Below are positions 1 through 8,648 of a DNA stretch of 64,000 nt, in pieces (position 1 is the first letter of the stretch; each line of letters starts with the position of its first letter). Position numbers and translations under genes: made by a program. Location: NCBI GenBank assembly GCA_002841865.1, contig PHBD01000010.1, positions 1-64,000 of the forward strand, written 5' to 3'. Under the pieces are notes generated by a model that saw only the letters and a program-made list of their open reading frames with translations, was not told where the DNA came from and searched no databases. This stretch comes from Deltaproteobacteria bacterium HGW-Deltaproteobacteria-19 (lineage in GTDB: Bacteria; Desulfobacterota; Syntrophia; Syntrophales; PHBD01).

Positions 1-636
1 GGCCTCTACCTCGTCACCGACCGGGACCTCTGCGGGTCGAGGACCGTCGAGGAGGTCGTCCGTCTCGCCGCGGAAGGAGGGGCCGTCGCCGTCCAGCTCC
101 GGGAGAAGGACCTGCCGACCCGTCCCTTCATCGAGGAGGCCCTCCGGATCAGGAACCTCCTTTATTCCTTCGGGATTCCCCTCATCATCAACGACCGCCT
201 CGACGTGGCCCTCGCCGTGGGCGCCGCGGGGCTTCACGTCGGGCAGGACGACATGCCCTACGAAGTCGCCCGGCGGATCCTCGGGCCGAAGGCCGTCATC
301 GGCCTGTCCGTGGAGACCTGGGAGGACGTGGAGCGGGCGGAAAAGCTGGACGCCGACTACCTCGGCGTCAGTCCTGTCTTCGCAACGCCGACCAAGACGG
401 ACACAAAGGAACCCTGGGGTATCGAGGGGCTGGCGCGGATCCGGGCCTTCTCCCGCCATCCCCTCGTCGCCATCGGGGGACTGAACGCCGGCAACGCCGC
501 CGCCGTCGTCCGGGCTGGGGCCGATGCAGTGGCCGTGGTCTCCGCCGTCTGCGCCGCGGAGGACCCCCGGGAGGCTTCCCGGGATCTGGCCCGGATCATT
601 GCCGACGCTCTGGCGGAAAGAAAGGGTAAGCCTTGA
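1..636 (+). CDS. thiE: Thiamine-phosphate synthase, C-terminal part (5' end outside window)
   Basis: ThiE joins HMP-pyrophosphate to the thiazole phosphate to give thiamine monophosphate in the cytosol. The frame is open from base 1, so the N-terminus lies outside the window; 211 residues are visible, close to the whole TIM barrel. Visible family motifs are LYLVTDR at the start, VQLREKD, the NDR segment followed by GLHVGQDD, the phosphate-binding GVSPVFATPTK segment, and AIGGLNAGN near the C-terminus. The following gene begins inside the stop codon (TTGA overlap), so the two are probably co-transcribed. Confidence 0.93.
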   Translation, partial: GLYLVTDRDLCGSRTVEEVVRLAAEGGAVAVQLREKDLPTRPFIEEALRIRNLLYSFGIPLIINDRLDVALAVGAAGLHVGQDDMPYEVARRILGPKAVIGLSVETWEDVERAEKLDADYLGVSPVFATPTKTDTKEPWGIEGLARIRAFSRHPLVAIGGLNAGNAAAVVRAGADAVAVVSAVCAAEDPREASRDLARIIADALAERKGKP

Positions 637-1460
637 CGGAGAAGCTGGTCATCCTGGATTTCTCCGGAACGCTGTGCCTTGCGGCTCCCCGTTTCGCAGC
701 CCCATCGGCGCTCCGGGAGGAACTGGAGAAGAGCGGCCTGACCGCCCTGGGCGTGACTCCGGATGTGTTCTGGTCCGAGCTGGTCAATCCGACGTGGACG
801 GCGGGAAGCACCACCCGGACCGGCTACCGTCGGGTCCTTACGGATCGCCTGGCGGATCTGACCCCGCAGGCCTCAAGGGACGATGTTGCCCGGTCCATCT
901 CCCGGTTCAGCGACGCCTACTTCCAGGCCAACTCCGTCGATCCCCTCTGGTCCCCGTTCCTCGAGACCTGCATCCGGCAGGCCGGCCTGGCCGCCGTCAT
1001 CGCCTCGGACCACTACGCCGAGGCGACAGAAGCCATCGTCGGGTCCCTGGCCGGAATTGGAATTCCGGCACGCTCCCTGGCGGAGGCCCCCTCGTCATCA
1101 CCTGATGAAGCCGTCCTGGTGGCCACTTCGGCCGACCTCGGGGCACACAAATCCAGCTGCGAGTTCTGGGACTCCATCCGCCGGTCTCTGAACTGCCGGG
1201 AACTGAGAAGGGTTTTGCTGGTGGATGACTTCGGGATCAACGAACCGGAGGGCGACGCCTACGGGGCGTCGGAAAAGGTGCTCCAGCGAAAGGCGGAGAC
1301 GACGGCCCGCCTGGAGGAGGTCTTTCGGGCCCCCGTTTCCTGCTTTTTCTTCTCGCTCCGGCCCGCCGCCGGGGCCTCCTCTGCGGACTTCCGGGAAAAT
1401 CGTGTGATCACCCGGATCGCCGAGGCCGAAGAGGCGCTGAAGCAGTTCCTGGCCGCCTGA
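633..1460 (+). CDS. HAD-superfamily-like protein with altered catalytic motif
   Basis: A 275-residue protein starting at TTG (633), overlapping the thiE stop, with a purine-rich AAAGGGTAAG upstream. The N-terminus reads LDFSGTL, which resembles HAD motif I (DxDGTL) but has Ser where the general acid/base Asp should be. A later VLLVDDFG..EGDAYG segment resembles the acidic HAD motif IV, and VIASDHY could be motif II. A role as a phosphatase beside ThiE (for example on a thiamine phosphate) is only a guess; the missing Asp suggests another activity or a binding role. It ends 13 bases from the convergent next gene. Confidence 0.6.
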   Translation: MTEKLVILDFSGTLCLAAPRFAAPSALREELEKSGLTALGVTPDVFWSELVNPTWTAGSTTRTGYRRVLTDRLADLTPQASRDDVARSISRFSDAYFQANSVDPLWSPFLETCIRQAGLAAVIASDHYAEATEAIVGSLAGIGIPARSLAEAPSSSPDEAVLVATSADLGAHKSSCEFWDSIRRSLNCRELRRVLLVDDFGINEPEGDAYGASEKVLQRKAETTARLEEVFRAPVSCFFFSLRPAAGASSADFRENRVITRIAEAEEALKQFLAA

Positions 1461-1473
1461 TCGCGCCGCCTCG

Positions 1474-2523
1474 TCAGCCGTCCGTGTTTCCCACCGTTTC
1501 GTCGGCCGCCGGCTCCGGCGTCTTCTCCCCGCGAAACGCCGCCTCCGCCTCTGCGAGGATCTCGTCTTGCCGCTCCCGATACTTCGGAGAAAAATGGAAC
1601 AGGACCATCCGCCGGACCCCGGCCAGGCGCGCCAGCCAGCCGGCCTGGCAGGCCGTCAGGTGACGCTTCAGAAAGGCCTTGTCCCGTTCTTCGTGCAGGA
1701 AGGTGGCCTCGATGAAAAGAAGGTCCGACCCCGCTGCAAGGGCGCAGATGCGACGGACGTTTTCCTGCGTGAAGACGGCATCGGTAATGTAGGAAATGAC
1801 CATGCCGGAAGATATCTTGACGGCCCGTTCGCGGAAGAGGCCCAGAGGCAGGATCCGCTCCGTCGTCCCCCCCCGGCCGTCCTTCCACCAGGCGCGCACG
1901 GGCGTGTCGTCCGGATCCCCTTCCAGGATCATCTGCCTCAGATCCATCAGCCATGACCCCGTCGGCAGTTCCATCTCGTCCAGGACGTTACGCTTGAAGT
2001 TGATCCGGTTCTTCTCCTCGAAGCGGAACGCCAGGCAGGGAATGCCGTGGTCGATCAGATCCGCCCGCACCGAGAAAAGCCGCTCCTCCGCCAGGAGGCC
2101 GTCGAAGGGGGCCGTCTCCTCCTTCCCTTCGGGCAGGAAACCGGTGCGGCAGCGATAGCGGCGCGTGATCCGCCCGGACCGCCGGACCTCCGTGGCCACC
2201 AGGACAAAATCATCCGAATAGTTCTCCACCAGGTTCCATGTGTAGGCCCGGAGTTTGTTCTCCAGGCGGTCCAGGAACCCCGGGGGGCCGTACAGGAAGA
2301 GGGGCCGCTCCCGTCCCAGGCGGACCCGGAGCAGGTGGTCGAAGCCGATGAAATGGTCCATGTGGGCGTGGGAGACGAAGACATGCCGGACCTTCAGGAT
2401 ATTCCGGGGAACGAGGTTCCGGATCTCCCCCAGGTCGAAGAGGATCCCGTCACGGCGGTACTTGCTGTCCAGGTAGACGGCAGGGTCATCGAAGGGATCG
2501 TTGACGAGAACGGCTCGGAACAT
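1474..2523 (-). CDS. RNase Z-like metallo-beta-lactamase-fold hydrolase
   Basis: A 349-residue MBL-fold protein. The metal motif HAHMDH lies near residue 53, followed downstream by IEATFL, HLTACQAG and LFHFSPKY, the order and wording typical of the tRNase Z branch of the fold. The usual N-terminal GTG/GS strand is poorly conserved. An insertion between the HxHxDH motif and the C-terminal histidines includes a TGSWLMDL segment. tRNA 3'-end processing is possible, but long tRNase Z-like homologues of unknown substrate also exist, so only the fold is firm. It is transcribed divergently from the small gene at 2645. Confidence 0.75.
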   Translation of the reverse strand: MFRAVLVNDPFDDPAVYLDSKYRRDGILFDLGEIRNLVPRNILKVRHVFVSHAHMDHFIGFDHLLRVRLGRERPLFLYGPPGFLDRLENKLRAYTWNLVENYSDDFVLVATEVRRSGRITRRYRCRTGFLPEGKEETAPFDGLLAEERLFSVRADLIDHGIPCLAFRFEEKNRINFKRNVLDEMELPTGSWLMDLRQMILEGDPDDTPVRAWWKDGRGGTTERILPLGLFRERAVKISSGMVISYITDAVFTQENVRRICALAAGSDLLFIEATFLHEERDKAFLKRHLTACQAGWLARLAGVRRMVLFHFSPKYRERQDEILAEAEAAFRGEKTPEPAADETVGNTDG

Positions 2524-2644
2524 GGCGTGAAAGGTTCCTCCGGTTTCACGTCATTGTAGGCAATTTCTTGCCTTCCTGTAAAGCCTCCGGTAGATACGCC
2601 GGAAAGGATTGCTCCACCGCGGCGGTGGGAAAGGACGGGAAAAC

Positions 2645-2914
2645 ATGGATGAACGCTCACGGCAGGACCTGCTGGAATCGGCGGAGGACATCCGGCTCGC
2701 CGCCCTTTACCTGCAGGAGCGGCTCATGCAGGGCGGCGACGAGGGTTTTCTGGAGGCCCGGCAGAAATACCGGGGGCTGGTGGAGCGGTTCCATCGGGAT
2801 CATCCCGACGCCGTTACCGAGCGGCAGTACAAAAACGCCATGGAGGACCTCGAATATTTTCTCATCCTCGTCGAGGGAACCATCAATGGCTATCGGCGCG
2901 AGCCCGGGTCCTGA
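2645..2914 (+). CDS. Small hypothetical protein
   Basis: An 89-residue acidic, helical-looking protein without cysteine or membrane segments. The start at 2645 is chosen over an in-frame ATG 36 bases upstream because it has a purine-rich ribosome-binding site (GGACGGGAAA) just before it. Its last 25 bases overlap the convergent livF stop. I do not recognise the family. The charge pattern (DERSRQDLLESAEDI.. and YKNAMEDLEYFL) suggests a small helical bundle. Confidence 0.6.
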   Translation: MDERSRQDLLESAEDIRLAALYLQERLMQGGDEGFLEARQKYRGLVERFHRDHPDAVTERQYKNAMEDLEYFLILVEGTINGYRREPGS

Positions 2915-3678
2915 GGCTCTTGCTCCGGACCGTTCCCCTTCTCTCCCAAGTAAAGCATCCGGACCTCCTCGTTGTCCAGAAGATGCGCCCCCGTGTCTTC
3001 CAGGCGCGTGACCCCGAGGTCCAGCACATAGCCCCGATGGGCGACGGCGAGGGCTTTCCGGGCGTTCTGCTCGACGATGGCAAGGCTCACTCCCCTGCGG
3101 TTGATCTCCTGGAGCCGGTTGTAGATTTCTTCGATGATCCTGGGCGCCAGGCCGATGGACGGCTCGTCCAGCAGGATCAGCCGCGGCCGGGTCATGACCG
3201 CCCGGGCCAGGGCCAGGATCTGCTTCTCCCCGCCGGAAAGATTGCCTGCCTGCGCGCGCACCCGCCCCTTGAGCACGGGATACTCCTCCAGGACCTCCTC
3301 CACGGCCCGCCGGACGGCTCCCGCGTCGCCCAGGGAAACGCCTCCCATCTGGAGGTTCTCCAGGACCGTAAGAGACGGGAACACGTTCCGTCCCTGGGGG
3401 ATGTAAGCCATCCCGAGGCGGACCTTCTCCTGCGGATCGAGGCGTCCCACTTCCTTCCCGGAGAGGCGTACGGAGCCCCGGGTGGGCTTGAGAAGTCCGA
3501 CGATCGTCTTCAGGAGGGTCGATTTCCCGGAGCCGTTGGGGCCGATGATGCAGACGATCTCCCCTTCCCGTACGCGGATGGACGTCCCGTGCAGGACCTC
3601 GATCTTGCCGTAACCGGCGAAGACCTCCTCCACTTCCAGAAGCAACACCGGCCCGTTTTCCCCTTGCGGCACGTTCAT
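2890..3678 (-). CDS. livF: Branched-chain amino acid ABC transporter ATP-binding protein LivF
   Basis: The second ATPase subunit of a LivFGHMK importer, on the cytoplasmic face of the membrane; 262 residues. Walker A GPNGSGKST, signature LSGGEKQ and Walker B LILLDEPSIGL are all present; IVEQNARKAL is the H-loop-side segment typical of LivF. The start at 3678 overlaps the livG stop by four bases (ATGA), so translation is probably coupled; an upstream in-frame extension would lie entirely within livG. It is the last gene of the liv operon. Confidence 0.93.
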   Translation of the reverse strand: MNVPQGENGPVLLLEVEEVFAGYGKIEVLHGTSIRVREGEIVCIIGPNGSGKSTLLKTIVGLLKPTRGSVRLSGKEVGRLDPQEKVRLGMAYIPQGRNVFPSLTVLENLQMGGVSLGDAGAVRRAVEEVLEEYPVLKGRVRAQAGNLSGGEKQILALARAVMTRPRLILLDEPSIGLAPRIIEEIYNRLQEINRRGVSLAIVEQNARKALAVAHRGYVLDLGVTRLEDTGAHLLDNEEVRMLYLGEKGNGPEQEPQDPGSRR

Positions 3679-4424
3679 CCTCCGAGATAGGCCTCGAGCA
3701 CCTTCGGATCCTGCTGAATCTCTGCGGGCGTCCCTTCGGCGATCTTTTCCCCGTGGTCCAGGACGAAGATCTTTTCGCACAGCTCGACGATCACGTCCAT
3801 GTTATGCTCGATGATGAAGAACCGGCCGCCCGCCTCCTTCATCCGCACAATCGTGTCGATCATCGTCCGGATCATGGAGGGATTGATGCCAGCCGCCGGT
3901 TCGTCCAGCAGGATCAGCTTCGGCTCCGTCATGAAGGCCCGCCCCAGCTCCAGCAGTTTCTGCTGCCCGTAGGAGAGGTTTCCGGCGAACTCTTCCCGGA
4001 GTCGGGAGATCCCGAGGAGTTCCAGTATCTCCAAGGCCTTCTTGCGGTTCCGGACCTCCTGCAGCCGGATTACACCCCGTTTCCAGGCGAGGGACCGCAG
4101 GGACTCCCCTTGCTGCCCCCGGGGGGCCAGGAGCAGGTTGTCCAGGGCGGTCATGCCCGCGAAGACCCGGGAGAGCTGGAAAGTCCGGATCAGCCCCAGG
4201 CGGGCCATACGATGGGGCAGGCGGCCATCGATCCGGACACCGTCGAAGAAAATCTGCCCGGTATCGGGCTTGAGGAGACCGGAAATGATGTTGAAGAGGG
4301 TCGTCTTTCCGCTCCCGTTGGGACCGATCAGTCCGGAAATGGCCAGTCCTTCAAGGCTCAGTGTGCAGTCCGCCACCGCCCGGATGCCGCCGAAGGATTT
4401 GCTGACGCCGCGGACCTCCAGCAT
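3675..4424 (-). CDS. livG: Branched-chain amino acid ABC transporter ATP-binding protein LivG
   Basis: A 249-residue ATPase of the Liv importer. Walker A GPNGSGKTT, signature LSYGQQKLLELGRA and Walker B LILLDEPAAGINP are complete; FFIIEHNMDVI is the characteristic LivG H-loop. The LSYGQQ signature is the usual LivG variant of LSGGQ. The ATG at 4424 overlaps the livM stop by one base (TGATG), and the stop overlaps livF. A much longer open frame through this gene covers livM antisense-frame sequence and is not a real fusion. Confidence 0.93.
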   Translation of the reverse strand: MLEVRGVSKSFGGIRAVADCTLSLEGLAISGLIGPNGSGKTTLFNIISGLLKPDTGQIFFDGVRIDGRLPHRMARLGLIRTFQLSRVFAGMTALDNLLLAPRGQQGESLRSLAWKRGVIRLQEVRNRKKALEILELLGISRLREEFAGNLSYGQQKLLELGRAFMTEPKLILLDEPAAGINPSMIRTMIDTIVRMKEAGGRFFIIEHNMDVIVELCEKIFVLDHGEKIAEGTPAEIQQDPKVLEAYLGG

Positions 4425-5299
4425 CACTTCCTCCCCTTTTCCCGGATGAGGCCCTCGGGCCGAAAGACCATCAGAGCCACGAGCAGCGCCCCGAAGACCA
4501 TCTGCTGCAGGGGTCCCAGGTAACGCGTCCACTCCGGCGGAAGCCGGAGGAACCGCATGGATTCCTGAAGGAAGATGAGGGCAATGGCTCCCACCACGGG
4601 CCCCGGTCGAGTCCCCTTTCCGCCGAGGACCACGATCAGGAGCACCACGATCGTCTCGTTGAGCGTAAAATCCGATGGGCTGATAAACGTGGTGTAATGC
4701 GCCCAGAGCACCCCTGCCAGCCCCGCGAAGATGGAACCGATGACGAAGGAACGAGTCTTGAAGGCGAAGGCGTTTTTCCCGAGGACCTCCGCCGCCGTCT
4801 CGTCGTCCCGGACGGCTCGGAGGGCACGGCCGAAGGGGCTCTCCGTCACCGACCCCAGAATCAGGTAAGTCAGCAGTACCGCGATCACCGCCAGGCCCAG
4901 GTATTCCGGGAGGCTCTCGAAACGGACCCCCAGCATCTCCGGCTTCGGGATCCCCGGAAGCCCCATGGGACCCTTGGTCAGCCACACCTCGTTCTGGAAG
5001 ACCAGTCGGAGGATCTCCCCGAAACCCAGGGTGGCAATGCCGAAGTAGTCTCCCTGCAGCCGGAGGGCCGGGATGCTCAGGAGAAGACCCGTGAGCCCCG
5101 CCGCGACGAGGGCCGCCGTCAGGCACATGCCAAAGGGAAACCCGGCGAGACTGAGGATGGCCGACGTGTAGGCACCGATGCCGAGAAAGGCCACGTGGCC
5201 GAAGTTGAAGAGCCCCGTGTAGCCCACCTCGAGGTTGAGGCTCATGGCGAAGATCGAGTAGATGGCGATGACGACGCACAGGTGCAGGAGGAGGTCCAT
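4424..5299 (-). CDS. livM: Branched-chain amino acid ABC transporter permease LivM
   Basis: An inner-membrane permease of 291 residues with about eight to nine hydrophobic segments. Family features are LEVGYTGLFNFGHVAFLGIGAY near the N-terminus and GRALRAVRDDETAAEVLG, the cytoplasmic EAA-like loop that contacts the ATPase. The ATG at 5299 overlaps the livH stop (TGATG); a TTG one codon upstream is also possible. It pairs with LivH to form the transmembrane pore. Confidence 0.92.
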   Translation of the reverse strand: MDLLLHLCVVIAIYSIFAMSLNLEVGYTGLFNFGHVAFLGIGAYTSAILSLAGFPFGMCLTAALVAAGLTGLLLSIPALRLQGDYFGIATLGFGEILRLVFQNEVWLTKGPMGLPGIPKPEMLGVRFESLPEYLGLAVIAVLLTYLILGSVTESPFGRALRAVRDDETAAEVLGKNAFAFKTRSFVIGSIFAGLAGVLWAHYTTFISPSDFTLNETIVVLLIVVLGGKGTRPGPVVGAIALIFLQESMRFLRLPPEWTRYLGPLQQMVFGALLVALMVFRPEGLIREKGRK

Positions 5300-6165
5300 C
5301 AATCTGTCCTCTTACCCGTCACAAGGTAGGGCCGAGTGAGAAGAATCCCCACCATGATCGCAAACGCCACGGCGTCCTTGTACCCCGGAGAGATGACGAG
5401 CACGCTCAGGTTCTCCGCCAGGCCGATGATGAGCCCCCCCAGGAGCGCCCCCCAGAGGTTCCCGACACCGCCGATGAGCGTGGCGGCGAAGGCTTTGACG
5501 AGATTGATGACGCCCATCTCGGGGTTGAGGTTCGTGTCCAGGGCCAGCAGGATGCCTCCCGTGCCGGCGAGGGCCGCCGAGACGATCCAGGCCGCCCGGA
5601 TGGAGCGTCGGGCATTGATCCCGACCACCCGAGCCAGGTCCAGGTTGTCCGAGACGGCCCGCATGGATTTGCCCAGGCTGGTGCGGAAGAAGAGCAGATA
5701 AACCAGGATTACGCAGGCCACCGTGACCCCGATGATCAGGATCTGCTGTGCCGTCAGGCTCACTCCCAGGAACTGGAATCCCCGGCTGATCTCGAGGCCG
5801 TATGTCCGCACCTCGGCCCCCCAGAAGAACTGGGCGGCGTTCCGGAGGAGGAACGACAGGCCCATGGCGGCGATGAGCAGCGTCAGGCGGTCCGCTTTCC
5901 GGAGAGGCCGGAAGATGGCGAAGTCCATGACCATCCCCAGGCAGACGGTGCAGAGAATCGCCGGGGCGACCGCCACGCTGAGCGGCAGGGAAAAGGGTTC
6001 CGAGATGAATAGGTAGAGGAAATAGGCCCCCCACATGATCAGCTCGCCGTGGGCGAAGTTGACAAAGTTGAGGACCCCGTAGATGAGGGTCAGCCCCATG
6101 GCGAAGAGGGCATAGATGCATCCGGCGAGGATGCCGTTGACAACGGATTGGAGGAAAATGTCCAT
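5299..6165 (-). CDS. livH: Branched-chain amino acid ABC transporter permease LivH
   Basis: A 288-residue polytopic inner-membrane permease. It carries the typical MGLTLIYGVLNFVNFAHGE segment and the coupling loop GKSMRAVSDNLDLARVVGIN. It lies 134 bases downstream of livK, and that gap contains an intrinsic terminator, so expression relative to livK is probably reduced by partial termination. Length matches the family. Confidence 0.92.
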   Translation of the reverse strand: MDIFLQSVVNGILAGCIYALFAMGLTLIYGVLNFVNFAHGELIMWGAYFLYLFISEPFSLPLSVAVAPAILCTVCLGMVMDFAIFRPLRKADRLTLLIAAMGLSFLLRNAAQFFWGAEVRTYGLEISRGFQFLGVSLTAQQILIIGVTVACVILVYLLFFRTSLGKSMRAVSDNLDLARVVGINARRSIRAAWIVSAALAGTGGILLALDTNLNPEMGVINLVKAFAATLIGGVGNLWGALLGGLIIGLAENLSVLVISPGYKDAVAFAIMVGILLTRPYLVTGKRTD

Positions 6166-6174
6166 GGGGTGCTC

Positions 6175-6212
6175 AAAAAAGCAGGTTCCGGCGCCCCGTG
6201 GACGCCGGAACC
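6175..6212 (-). terminator. Intrinsic terminator between livK and livH
   Basis: Reading the minus strand, a perfect 10-bp stem (GGTTCCGGCG at one arm, 6184-6193 and 6203-6212) encloses a 9-base loop. TGC and six T residues (6175-6180) follow. It lies inside the transporter operon, after the binding-protein gene and before the permease genes. This is a common way to make more binding protein than membrane complex. Confidence 0.85.
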
Positions 6213-6299
6213 CGTGCTTCGCGGAACTTTGCAGCGCCTCCCCGCCGGTTCGTCCGGAGGATCACACATTACCGGAGAAGAGCTGGCGGCGGATTGCCT

Positions 6300-7418
6300 C
6301 TATTTCTTGTAGTCGACGATCTTGCCGTCCTTGACGGTCCAGAGTCCCATGTCGGCGTTCAGCATGCCCCGCTTCGCGTCGAAGGTCTTGTCTCCCGTGA
6401 CCCCCTTGTACCCCTTGGCCACGGCGGGCAGTGCCTTGCGGATGCCCTCGGCGGTGTATCCGCCCTTCTCGATGGCCTTCACGGCCAGGTACACCATGTC
6501 GTAGTTATAGTCGCCGAAAATGGGAATCTTGTCGTCGCCGTACTTCTTCTTGTAGGCCTCCTTGAAGGCCTTGTACTGCTTTGTGTCCTGGGGAATGGAG
6601 GGATAGGTCCCGATGACCCCCTCGGCGGCCTTGCCGGCCAGCTCCACCATCTTCGGGGCCCGGGCGGCGGATCCGCAGAGCCACTGGGTCTTGATGCTCA
6701 TTTCATAGGCCTGCTTGAACTGGATAGATCCCTCGTTGATGTAGGTCAGGTTGACGATGGCGGCGGGTTTTCCCTTGTTCGCCCGGAGCAGCTCCGTCCG
6801 GTAGTCCGTCTTCTTCTCGTCGAAGGGAATGACGTCCGTCACAACGCCGCCCATCTTCCGGAAACTATCCACGAACCCGTCCTTCAGGTCCAGGCCCCAG
6901 TCGTTGTTGACGTACATGACGGGCACTTTCTTGTAGCCCATGTCGAAGGCCAGCTTTGCCAGCCGCTGTCCCTGCTTCGCATTGGATGGGATGATACGGA
7001 AAATGTAGGGTCCGGCCTGGGTCAGTTTCTCCGCGGTCCCCTGGGCGGACATCATGACCACCTTGCTCTGCTGGGCCACCGGCGCCGCCGCCATGAAGTT
7101 GGAGCTCCCGGCGGGTCCGAAGAGAACGGGCACCTTGTCGACGGTGATGAGCTTCCGGACCGCCATCACACAGTCCTTGGGGGTGCTCTTGTTGTCTTCG
7201 TAGACGATCTGGATCTTTTTCCCCTTGATGCCGCCTTTGGCGTTGATCTCGTCCACCGCCAGGTCCACGCACTTCTTGAACCCCTCGCCGTAGACGGCGA
7301 TGCTGCCGGAAAGGGCGAAGGCAGCGCCGATCTTGATTGTGTCCTGGGCGGCCCGGACGGGCGAGGCAACAAACAGTACCAGGAGCACGATTGCAAAAAG
7401 CGCTTTGAATTTCGACAT
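6300..7418 (-). CDS. livK: Branched-chain amino acid-type periplasmic binding protein LivK
   Basis: A 372-residue periplasmic substrate-binding protein of the Leu/Ile/Val receptor family. It has an N-terminal signal peptide (basic MSKFK, hydrophobic core, cleavage after SPVRAA) and the opening IKIGAAFALSGSIAVYGE typical of Peripla_BP_6. The strong RBS GAGGAGG precedes ATG 7418. It is first in the livKHMGF operon. The ligand could be branched-chain amino acids, but family members in anaerobes also bind aromatic acids or amides, so the substrate is not certain. Confidence 0.9.
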   Translation of the reverse strand: MSKFKALFAIVLLVLFVASPVRAAQDTIKIGAAFALSGSIAVYGEGFKKCVDLAVDEINAKGGIKGKKIQIVYEDNKSTPKDCVMAVRKLITVDKVPVLFGPAGSSNFMAAAPVAQQSKVVMMSAQGTAEKLTQAGPYIFRIIPSNAKQGQRLAKLAFDMGYKKVPVMYVNNDWGLDLKDGFVDSFRKMGGVVTDVIPFDEKKTDYRTELLRANKGKPAAIVNLTYINEGSIQFKQAYEMSIKTQWLCGSAARAPKMVELAGKAAEGVIGTYPSIPQDTKQYKAFKEAYKKKYGDDKIPIFGDYNYDMVYLAVKAIEKGGYTAEGIRKALPAVAKGYKGVTGDKTFDAKRGMLNADMGLWTVKDGKIVDYKK

Positions 7419-7439
7419 GATTGCGTTCCTCCTCGGGAA

Positions 7440-7479
7440 AAGTACGTAGTACTTACCGGAGTATCGTAGAACCTGTCAA
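7440..7479 (-). promoter_or_regulatory. Candidate livK promoter with 15-bp inverted repeat
   Basis: On the minus strand a consensus -35 TTGACA lies at 7474-7479. About 17 bases further on there is no good TATAAT, but the expected -10/+1 zone falls on an inverted repeat AAGTAC-N3-GTACTT (7440-7454), which sits about 20 bases ahead of the livK start. The repeat could be a repressor site or a small mRNA hairpin near the ribosome-binding site. Only the repeat and the -35 are seen directly. Confidence 0.35.
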
Positions 7480-7568
7480 TGAAAAAGCCGGGTTCGGGAA
7501 CCGGATGGATCCTGGGCTGCAAGCCGGACAAACGCCGGACTGATGATCCGAAAACACCGGCCCCTGTG

Positions 7569-8618
7569 CTATCGCCCCGCATCCTCGTAAAGGACCCGGA
7601 CCTCCGCGGGCATCTCCGCCAGCCGCTCCCTGGCCCGCTCCGGCGCCAGGGCCTCCAGGGACCCGTTGCGATCCTGCACGACACAGCCGCTCTCCACGAC
7701 CATCCGGTGGCGGCGCTTCCGCACCTCCTTGTCGGGATGGCAGGCGATCTGGCAGTGGCCGCATGTCAGGTAGAGGGGATCGCGCATGAGAAGGTGATAG
7801 TGGCCGCCGGGCATCCGGGGCCAGCGCCCGTATTTCTTCATGGCGGTCACGATGGCGGGAAGATAGTCGTCGTCCTTCTCCGGGACGGGAAGCCGCCCGG
7901 GGGACCAGGTGGACCACTTTTCCGAGGGGTGGAGCCCCGTGAAGCCCCCACAGACATACTCGCAGCGCAGGTAGTTGCGGCGCTTCGCGTATGTGAAGGC
8001 ATGTCCGCCCAGGGTGACCGTCGTCTCCTCTTCCGGGTCCATCATGCCGGAGGCGCACAGGGCCTGGCAGAGGCGGCAGCGGTCGCAGTAGTTCTTCTCC
8101 GGCGGCAGGGGCTCCGTGGGCAGGAGTTCCAGCGCGGTCACGACGGCCCCCAGGATGACGGCGGCTCCGCGGTCGGGATGCAGCACGTTCCCGGAGAGGC
8201 CAAAGGCGCCGACGCCGGAGCGGACCGCGAGGTAGCGGAGCGAGACGTCGGGGTGCATGTCGATGGCGCCGCGCCCCGTATCGGCCCGGTAGACCTCGTT
8301 GGGAGCCACGGGAACCGAGGGGAATCCCTTCTGGGACAGGTTCTTCGCCAGTCCCAGGGCGATGCCGCCCGCTTGGTTGTTCGTTCGGAAATTATCCCGC
8401 TCGTGGGACAGGCGATCCTTTTTGCTCAGGAACGGCTCGATGAGGGACGCGTCCAGGGGAACGGCGAAGGACACGGCGGACTTCGCCTCCGGCAGCACGT
8501 AGGAGAGGTCCGTCGAGGGCGGGCCTCCACGGAGAGTTTCGACCGTCACGACACCGGCGGCGCAGGCCCCATCCTTCATCACGTAGTCCATCACGAAGCG
8601 GCTCATTTTCTCTTTCAT
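7569..8618 (-). CDS. QueG-like [4Fe-4S] ferredoxin-domain protein
   Basis: A 349-residue soluble iron-sulfur protein related to the epoxyqueuosine reductase/reductive-dehalogenase-like branch. A full cluster motif CDRCRLCQALC lies near residues 177-187, and CGHCQIACHP follows near residue 285; CEYVCGG in between may supply further ligands. The ATG at 8618 follows GGAGGAGGGGTG; a GTG one codon upstream is possible. It lies 31 bases after the next gene, a relative, so the two are probably an operon. It is longer than, and too divergent from, true QueG to assign tRNA modification. Confidence 0.7.
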   Translation of the reverse strand: MKEKMSRFVMDYVMKDGACAAGVVTVETLRGGPPSTDLSYVLPEAKSAVSFAVPLDASLIEPFLSKKDRLSHERDNFRTNNQAGGIALGLAKNLSQKGFPSVPVAPNEVYRADTGRGAIDMHPDVSLRYLAVRSGVGAFGLSGNVLHPDRGAAVILGAVVTALELLPTEPLPPEKNYCDRCRLCQALCASGMMDPEEETTVTLGGHAFTYAKRRNYLRCEYVCGGFTGLHPSEKWSTWSPGRLPVPEKDDDYLPAIVTAMKKYGRWPRMPGGHYHLLMRDPLYLTCGHCQIACHPDKEVRKRRHRMVVESGCVVQDRNGSLEALAPERARERLAEMPAEVRVLYEDAGR

Positions 8619-8648
8619 CACCCCTCCTCCTTTCTCTGGCTGCGGATG

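Noticed and set aside
3675-5279. 534-codon frame joining livM-region sequence to LivG
   Set aside because: Its first half is the wrong frame of livM. LivG has its own ATG overlapping the livM stop, so it is not a fusion.
6198-7469. Long open frame (423 codons) on the plus strand opposite livK
   Set aside because: It mirrors livK, a clear signal-peptide-bearing binding protein, and reads as Val/Gly/His-rich low-complexity protein typical of an antisense frame in GC-rich DNA.
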